A program made the translations under genes and the position numbers. Below the pieces are notes generated by a model, which did no database searches, had not been told where the DNA came from, and saw only the letters and a list, made by a program, of their open reading frames with translations. DNA of 14,782 bases from Pseudomonadota bacterium (lineage in GTDB: Bacteria > Pseudomonadota > Gammaproteobacteria > Burkholderiales > Burkholderiaceae), in NCBI GenBank assembly GCA_021778935.1, contig JAJYBQ010000028.1, positions 1 to 14,782 of the forward strand, in the 5' to 3' direction. Positions 7,510 through 14,782 of this stretch are shown here, piece by piece (the stretch's first letter is position 1; every line of letters starts with the position of its first letter).

Positions 7510-7591
7510 GTCCGGAATGCGGAAGGCCGCTTCGCCGATGCCGTACGACGCCGGCATGGTACCGAAATATCCGTCCCGTAGAATTCTCCGG

Positions 7592-8677
7592 ATGGTCATC
7601 CCCGAAATCGCCATCACGGCCCAGGCGCTGAAGGAGGCCGGCGGCGCCGAGCGCTACACCCGCGACGTGATCGCCGGCCTGCACCGGATGGGAATCCGGC
7701 CGACCCTGTTCGCGCGCGAAATCGACCGCGAACTGGACGAATCCGGCTGGGTCGACGCCCGGCCGCTCGACGTGCGCTGGGCGCCGCGCCCGCTGCGCAA
7801 TCTCGCGTTCAACTGGCTGCTGGGGCGCCGCCTGCGCGGTCACCGTCCGCGTTGCCTCTTCGCGATCAATCATTCGCCCTATGCCGATGTCGCGCTATGC
7901 GGCGGAACCCACCCCGGATTCCTGCAGGGCATGGGGCAGCGCGCCCGCCAGCGCGACCTCTGGCAGATCGCGCTGGAACAGAAGACCTACGCCAATGCGC
8001 ACACGATCGTCGCGCACTCGCGGTTGATGGCCGGCGAACTGCGGCGCTTTTACGGCGTTCCCGACGCCAGGATCCGCGTCCTCTACCCCCCCGTCGACAC
8101 GGCACGGTTCCGCCCGCTCGACCCGGCCGAACGGCTTGCGGCGCGCCGGGAACTCGGCCTTCCCGAAGACCGCATCGTCTTCGGGTTTTCCTCGACCGGC
8201 CACGAACGCAAAGGCTACGGCCTGCTTGAGCCGTTCTTCGCCGAAACCCGGTTGCCGATCTGTCTCGCCGTCGCCGGCCGGCCGATTCCCCGGGAGCGCG
8301 AAACGATCCGCTACGTCGGCTACCAGAAGGACATCTAGCGTTTTTTTGCCGCCGTCGATTTCACCGTCGTCGCCTCGATCTATGAGCCTTTCGGCCTGGT
8401 CGGAGTCGAGTCGGTGCTCTGCGGAACGCCGCTGGTCATTGCGGACAACGTCGGATCGGCGGAGGCGGTGGCCGACGAGGCGAAGATCGTGTTCTCCCGA
8501 AAGAAGGCGGGGGATTTCGCGCGCGCGATCGACGTCGCCCTGGAGCGGGCGCGCGACGGAAATGTGCGCATCGCACATCCCCTGGACAGCCTGCGCTATG
8601 CCCCCGACATCGACACCCATGTCGCGGCGTTGGTCCGGCTGTTCGATCCCGGCGTGGAGCGAGTCTCCCAAGGCTGA
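7592..8677 (+). pseudogene. Family 4 glycosyltransferase interrupted by an in-frame TAG
   Basis: Read through its stop, this frame gives a complete GT4 enzyme of about 361 residues. The N-terminal domain carries the EAGGAERYTRDV motif at 15-26, typical of WaaG-like and related GT4 enzymes. The C-terminal GT4 domain has the VASIYEPFGLVGVESV block with the E-x7-E donor-site pair at Glu265 and Glu273. A TAG at 8336-8338 (codon 249) falls just before RFFAAVDFTVVAS, where relatives commonly have a charged residue such as Glu, Lys or Arg. The reading frame is the same on both sides, so a point mutation (or base-call error), not an indel, explains it. If translation stops there, the 248-residue product lacks the E-x7-E site and should be inactive. 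No good restart codon with a ribosome site lies just after it. The GT61 gene follows 5 bp downstream. Confidence 0.75.
8336..8338 (+). other. In-frame amber codon inside the GT4 gene
   Basis: The codon is TAG, followed by CGT and then two Phe codons that form a run of seven T (8341-8347). Both flanks translate to recognisable GT4 sequence in the same frame. The T run lies after the stop, so slippage on it could not bypass the codon. One base change (for example to GAG, CAG or AAG) restores a family-like residue. Confidence 0.9.
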
Positions 8678-8682
8678 ACACG

Positions 8683-9717
8683 ATGCGCCCCACCTGGTGG
8701 TCCGCGAGAGACGTATACGAGCATCCCGAGCAGATCTGGAATCCTGCGTCGCGCGCGGATCCGCGGGATCGCGTGCTCGCCTTCCACCCCGTTCACACCG
8801 AGGCGGAAGAGGATTGCTATGTCGCCGAACTCGCCCGCGGCAAGGTCATCGACGACGCAACGCTGGTCGCCACCGCCCGGAACAACGTGCTCGGGAATCT
8901 GCAGGTCCTGTACGGGTACGAAAATCCCCGGGAGCACCCCTACCCCCGACGGCGGCGGTTCCGATTCTCGCGCAGCGTCCGGGGTACCGTATCCTTGCTC
9001 GCCGCGTCGAACGGCGACAACTATTACCACTGGCTCTTCGACAGCCTGCCGCGACTGCGCCTGCTGGAACTGGCTGGAACCCGACTGAACGCGATCGACG
9101 GATTCGTCCTGAATCTATCCCACCCTTCCTTCCAGATCCAGTCGCTGCGCCACTTTGGCATCCCCTTCACCCAGTTGCTCTACCCATCCCGGCTGGCCAT
9201 CCTGCAACCGGATCGGCTGATCGTTCCGTCCATGCCGGGTTCGCCGGGATCGCCGCCGAAATGGGTGTGCGACTGGCTGCGCGAGAAATTCCTGCCCCGC
9301 TCGCGCCCGCACCCGAATCGCAAGATCTACATCAGCCGGCGCCGTGCGCAGGGGCGCCGCATCTGCAACGAATCGGAAATCGAACCCCTGCTCGCCCGCC
9401 ACGGATACGAAATCATCGACGCGGAGCACCTTTCATTCGACGAGCAGGTGTCGCTGTTCTCCTCCGCCGCCAGCGTGATTGCGCCCCACGGGGCCGGGTT
9501 ATCGAACCTCGTCTGGTGTCACCCCGGAACGACGGTCCTGGAACTGCAATCGCCAGTCCATACCGGAACCTGCTTCCAGGTGGTGGCAAGGAATGGTGGC
9601 CTGCGATACGCCGCGGCAATGCTTGAACCCGCGCCCGGCGACACATTCCACAACCGGTTCACCGATCTGGTTGCCGACCCCCAGACGCTGGCTCGCGCCC
9701 TCGACACCCTCACATGA
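8683..9717 (+). CDS. GT61-family (DUF563) glycosyltransferase
   Basis: A protein of 344 residues with the landmarks of glycosyltransferase family 61. NYYHWLFDSLPRL at 113-125 is the family-typical 'YHW..D.LPRL' block. KIYISRRRA at 214-222 is followed by a conserved ICNESEIEPLL stretch. HGAGLSNLVWCHPGTTVLEL at 269-288 is the donor-site block. GT61 is known from plant and animal beta-xylosyl, arabinosyl and GlcNAc transferases and from many uncharacterised bacterial proteins in capsule and O-antigen clusters. The sugar moved here is unknown. No signal peptide or membrane segment is obvious. The ATG at 8683 lies 5 bp after the GT4 stop, so the two genes were probably one transcript. If the GT4 amber stops translation early, polarity could reduce expression of this gene. 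It converges on the ligase gene with 12 bp between stops. Confidence 0.85.
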   Translation: MRPTWWSARDVYEHPEQIWNPASRADPRDRVLAFHPVHTEAEEDCYVAELARGKVIDDATLVATARNNVLGNLQVLYGYENPREHPYPRRRRFRFSRSVRGTVSLLAASNGDNYYHWLFDSLPRLRLLELAGTRLNAIDGFVLNLSHPSFQIQSLRHFGIPFTQLLYPSRLAILQPDRLIVPSMPGSPGSPPKWVCDWLREKFLPRSRPHPNRKIYISRRRAQGRRICNESEIEPLLARHGYEIIDAEHLSFDEQVSLFSSAASVIAPHGAGLSNLVWCHPGTTVLELQSPVHTGTCFQVVARNGGLRYAAAMLEPAPGDTFHNRFTDLVADPQTLARALDTLT

Positions 9718-9729
9718 GCCACGGCATGT

Positions 9730-11031
9730 TCACGGCGAGCCATCGGCGGACGCCGCCAATTCCCGCGTCCGCGCCTCGATCACGGCAAGAAGGCTTGCAT
9801 ACACCAGTGCCAGCAACGTGACTTCCATGATCGGCACCAGAACATCGATGGTCAGACCGAAGATCACGGTGCTCAGGGTCGCGGCGAGTCCGGCGCAGGA
9901 CGCCGTGCGGATCACCCCGTCATCCGACCGCCGGTTTCGCCAGAATGCCGCGGCCGTGCCGACATAGAAAAACAACAATGCGGCCACGCCCACCGCCCCG
10001 GCCTCGGCGATCGCGGAGAAAAAATCGCTATGCGCCCGGGCATTCACGATCGCAGGATCCACTTCCCCGCGCCGGGCCAGAGCGCCGAACGCATCGGTCA
10101 GCTTTCCTTTTCCAACCCCCCATACCGGATGGGTTCGAAACAACAGGACCGACGCCCGCCAAAGTTGCAGCCGCAATCCGACCGAGGTGTCCTTGCTGCC
10201 GTGCTGAAACAGCACCATGTCGGATCGGGCGGCTGCGATCCGCGACTGCACCCGGCCCGTCGAGAGGGCCGCCGTCATCGTCACCATCACGATCAGCACG
10301 GCAAAGGCCAGGCGCTTCCCATCGGCAAACCACCGATATTCGAACGCCAGCAGCGCGACGAGAACCGGGATGGCGATCCAGCCGCCGCGCGCCCCGGAGA
10401 GATACGACAGATAGATTCCGGTGACCAGCGCGGCTCCTTTCGCAAACCACGCCAGCGTCCTTGCGCGCCCGCCGTCCCAGCCCAGCGTCGACGCGGACAG
10501 AAACGCCAGCAGCAACGCCGTGTCGCCGAAGGGGATCTGGTTGGTGTAGTAGTTTCCCAGGCGGACCATGTCGGTCCATCCCCCCGCCGGCCGGTCGATG
10601 GCGGCCCACACCGCCGCCCCCACCGCGCCGGCGGCACACCCCCAGCCGATCGCCTTCAGATGGCGCACCGGCACATCGCAGAGCAGCAGGAAAATCGGCA
10701 GCGCCAGCACGAACCGCGACGGCGCGTCGAATTCGCGCGGTCGCCATGCGTGCTGCACCACCTCCTGCGCCACCACCACCACAAGCAGGGCCACCATCGC
10801 GGCGGTGAAGAGCCGGTAGCGGCGCAGCGGCGCGAAATACGCGCGGTCATGGCGGCGCTGGTACGCGGTGTACAGCGACAGGACGAGGAGGAGGAAGAAC
10901 CCGACACCGCTGCCGTGATGCACCACCAGATTGGTCGCGGGCGTCCAGAACAGGCAGGCCGCAACGAATCCGTCGCGCCAGGCATTTCCCCCGGTTCCGT
11001 TCGCGTTGTTCATCTTTTCGATCATTTCCAT
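9730..11031 (-). CDS. waaL: O-antigen ligase family protein (WaaL type)
   Basis: A polytopic membrane protein of 433 residues with about ten to twelve hydrophobic segments and a periplasmic loop around 260-335. This is the Wzy_C/O-antigen ligase layout. Marks of the family are YLSGARGGWIAIP (Arg215), SVGLRLQLWRASVLLFRTHP (Arg287), GVGKG, and RAHSDFFSAIAEAGAVG with His334. These match the arginines and the loop histidine known to matter in E. coli WaaL. The ligase joins undecaprenyl-linked O-chain to lipid A-core in the periplasm. An O-antigen polymerase (Wzy) has a similar fold, so the assignment as ligase rests on the loop motif and on the core-gene context. The start at 11031 is one of three near Mets (also codons 3 and 7). 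It lies 45 bp downstream of dnaE on the same strand. Confidence 0.82.
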   Translation of the reverse strand: MEMIEKMNNANGTGGNAWRDGFVAACLFWTPATNLVVHHGSGVGFFLLLVLSLYTAYQRRHDRAYFAPLRRYRLFTAAMVALLVVVVAQEVVQHAWRPREFDAPSRFVLALPIFLLLCDVPVRHLKAIGWGCAAGAVGAAVWAAIDRPAGGWTDMVRLGNYYTNQIPFGDTALLLAFLSASTLGWDGGRARTLAWFAKGAALVTGIYLSYLSGARGGWIAIPVLVALLAFEYRWFADGKRLAFAVLIVMVTMTAALSTGRVQSRIAAARSDMVLFQHGSKDTSVGLRLQLWRASVLLFRTHPVWGVGKGKLTDAFGALARRGEVDPAIVNARAHSDFFSAIAEAGAVGVAALLFFYVGTAAAFWRNRRSDDGVIRTASCAGLAATLSTVIFGLTIDVLVPIMEVTLLALVYASLLAVIEARTRELAASADGSP

Positions 11032-11046
11032 CCCGGAGACCCCGGA

Positions 11047-11052
11047 ATTGTA
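11047..11052 (-). promoter_or_regulatory. Possible -10 box (TACAAT) before waaL
   Basis: Read on the minus strand, the dnaE-waaL gap holds TACAAT, one base from the TATAAT consensus, about 15 nt before the waaL ATG. No convincing -35 element is found 16-18 nt further upstream. The box would allow waaL to be transcribed separately from dnaE with a very short leader. It may be chance. Confidence 0.25.
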
Positions 11053-11076
11053 CTGACCGGAAGAAGCGCAACCCGA

Positions 11077-14538
<3,462 letters not shown>

Positions 14539-14546
14539 GGGGGCGG

Positions 14547-14552
14547 ATTGTA
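14547..14552 (-). promoter_or_regulatory. Possible -10 box (TACAAT) immediately before dnaE
   Basis: On the minus strand TACAAT ends 8 nt before the dnaE ATG. If it is the -10 element, transcription would start within a few bases of the ATG and the mRNA would be almost leaderless. No purine-rich ribosome site lies between the box and the start codon. No clear -35 is seen at normal spacing; only an A-rich stretch lies there. Confidence 0.3.
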
Positions 14553-14586
14553 GGCTGTTACCATTTGCGGTTTTTGGGGGGTCGCA

Positions 14587-14605
14587 CGCGGGCTCGATGC
14601 CCGCG
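14587..14605 (+). other. 7-bp GC hairpin in the dnaE/terC intergenic region
   Basis: CGCGGGC at 14587-14593 and GCCCGCG at 14599-14605 pair perfectly around a TCGAT loop. The hairpin lies about 20 nt before the chosen GTG of the TerC-like gene and just upstream of its GAGG ribosome site. No T run follows, so it is not an intrinsic terminator. It could be a leader element, a protein site, or chance in GC-rich DNA. Confidence 0.4.
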
Positions 14606-14626
14606 CGAACCGCACGAGGCGTCTGC

Positions 14627-14782
14627 GTGGACTTTTTATCCAGCTTCGACTACATCGCTCCCATCCTGCAGATCACCCTGATCGATCTGCTGCTGAGCGG
14701 CGACAACGCGCTGGTCATCGCGATGGCCTGCGCCCACCTGCCGTCGGACGTCCGCCGCCGGGCGATGGTCCTCGGCACCTTC
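14627..14782 (+). CDS. TerC/YjbE-type integral membrane protein, N-terminal part (cut by window edge)
   Basis: The first 52 codons are visible and the rest lies outside. The sequence starts MDFLSSFDYIAPILQITLID, followed by LLLSGDNALVIAMACAHLP. The SGDNA motif in the first membrane helix is the mark of the TerC superfamily (YjbE, YkoY, Alx), whose members are linked to Mn2+ export or metal homeostasis and to secretion-related metal loading. I chose the GTG at 14627 because a GAGG lies 7 nt upstream and the protein then begins like YjbE-type relatives. An in-frame ATG at 14597 would add ten residues (MPARTARGVC) and would put the start inside the hairpin. It is divergent from dnaE, with 88 bp between the two starts. 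Confidence 0.85.
   Translation, partial: MDFLSSFDYIAPILQITLIDLLLSGDNALVIAMACAHLPSDVRRRAMVLGTF

Noticed and set aside
8336..8350. A frameshift or transcriptional slippage at the T7 run as the cause of the GT4 interruption.
   Set aside because: The frame is identical before and after, and the T run lies downstream of the TAG. An indel would break the frame instead of leaving a lone stop.
9718..9729. A terminator between the convergent GT61 and waaL genes.
   Set aside because: Only 12 bp separate the stops, and no hairpin with a T run is visible there.
14539..14626. A yybP-ykoY Mn2+ riboswitch before the TerC-like gene.
   Set aside because: The gap is shorter than the usual aptamer, and I see none of its conserved internal sequence.

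Overview
The window is GC-rich and almost fully coding; no gap between genes exceeds about 135 bp. It looks like a chromosomal lipopolysaccharide (LPS) outer-core/O-antigen locus of a Gram-negative bacterium, most likely a betaproteobacterium. The reasons are an MsbA-type C-terminus, a WaaE/LgtF-like glucosyltransferase, a heptosyltransferase-family enzyme, a WaaL-type ligase, and a DnaE1 polymerase with the degenerate PHP N-terminus seen in proteobacteria. I cannot name the genus. Ribosome binding sites are weak or absent before many genes.

Layout. Positions 2-370 hold the end of msbA (lipid A-core flippase). The rightward block 502-6477 follows: a WecA-like undecaprenyl-phosphate sugar-1-phosphate transferase; a DUF1640-like coiled-coil membrane protein carrying a 66-bp tandem repeat; a GT2 glycosyltransferase; a 42-codon ORF that may be a remnant of a RES-domain gene; a second GT2 of the WaaE/LgtF type; a GT9 heptosyltransferase-like enzyme; and an OafA-type membrane acyltransferase of visibly lower GC. 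A leftward GT2 (6508-7509) converges on the acyltransferase and diverges from a GT4 gene (7592-8677). The GT4 frame is intact except for one in-frame TAG at 8336-8338. A GT61-family glycosyltransferase (8683-9717) follows 5 bp later. The leftward pair 9730-11031 (O-antigen ligase WaaL) and 11077-14538 (dnaE, replicative polymerase alpha subunit) comes next. At the right edge a TerC/YjbE-type membrane protein starts rightward at 14627 and runs out of the window.

How the genes fit together. The WecA-like enzyme would load the first sugar phosphate on undecaprenyl phosphate. The GT2, GT4, GT9 and GT61 enzymes would extend the core or the O-chain on the cytoplasmic side. The acyltransferase would decorate it, MsbA would flip lipid A-core, and WaaL would join O-chain to core in the periplasm. 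No Wzx, Wzy, Wzz, Wzm or Wzt is seen here, so the chain export and polymerisation genes must lie elsewhere. dnaE and the terC-like gene are housekeeping or unrelated neighbours marking the right border of the cluster.

No wholly new system is evident. The best leads are the isolated amber codon in the GT4 gene, the recently expanded 11-residue coiled-coil repeat, and the RES-like small ORF joined by 4-nt overlaps to both its neighbours.
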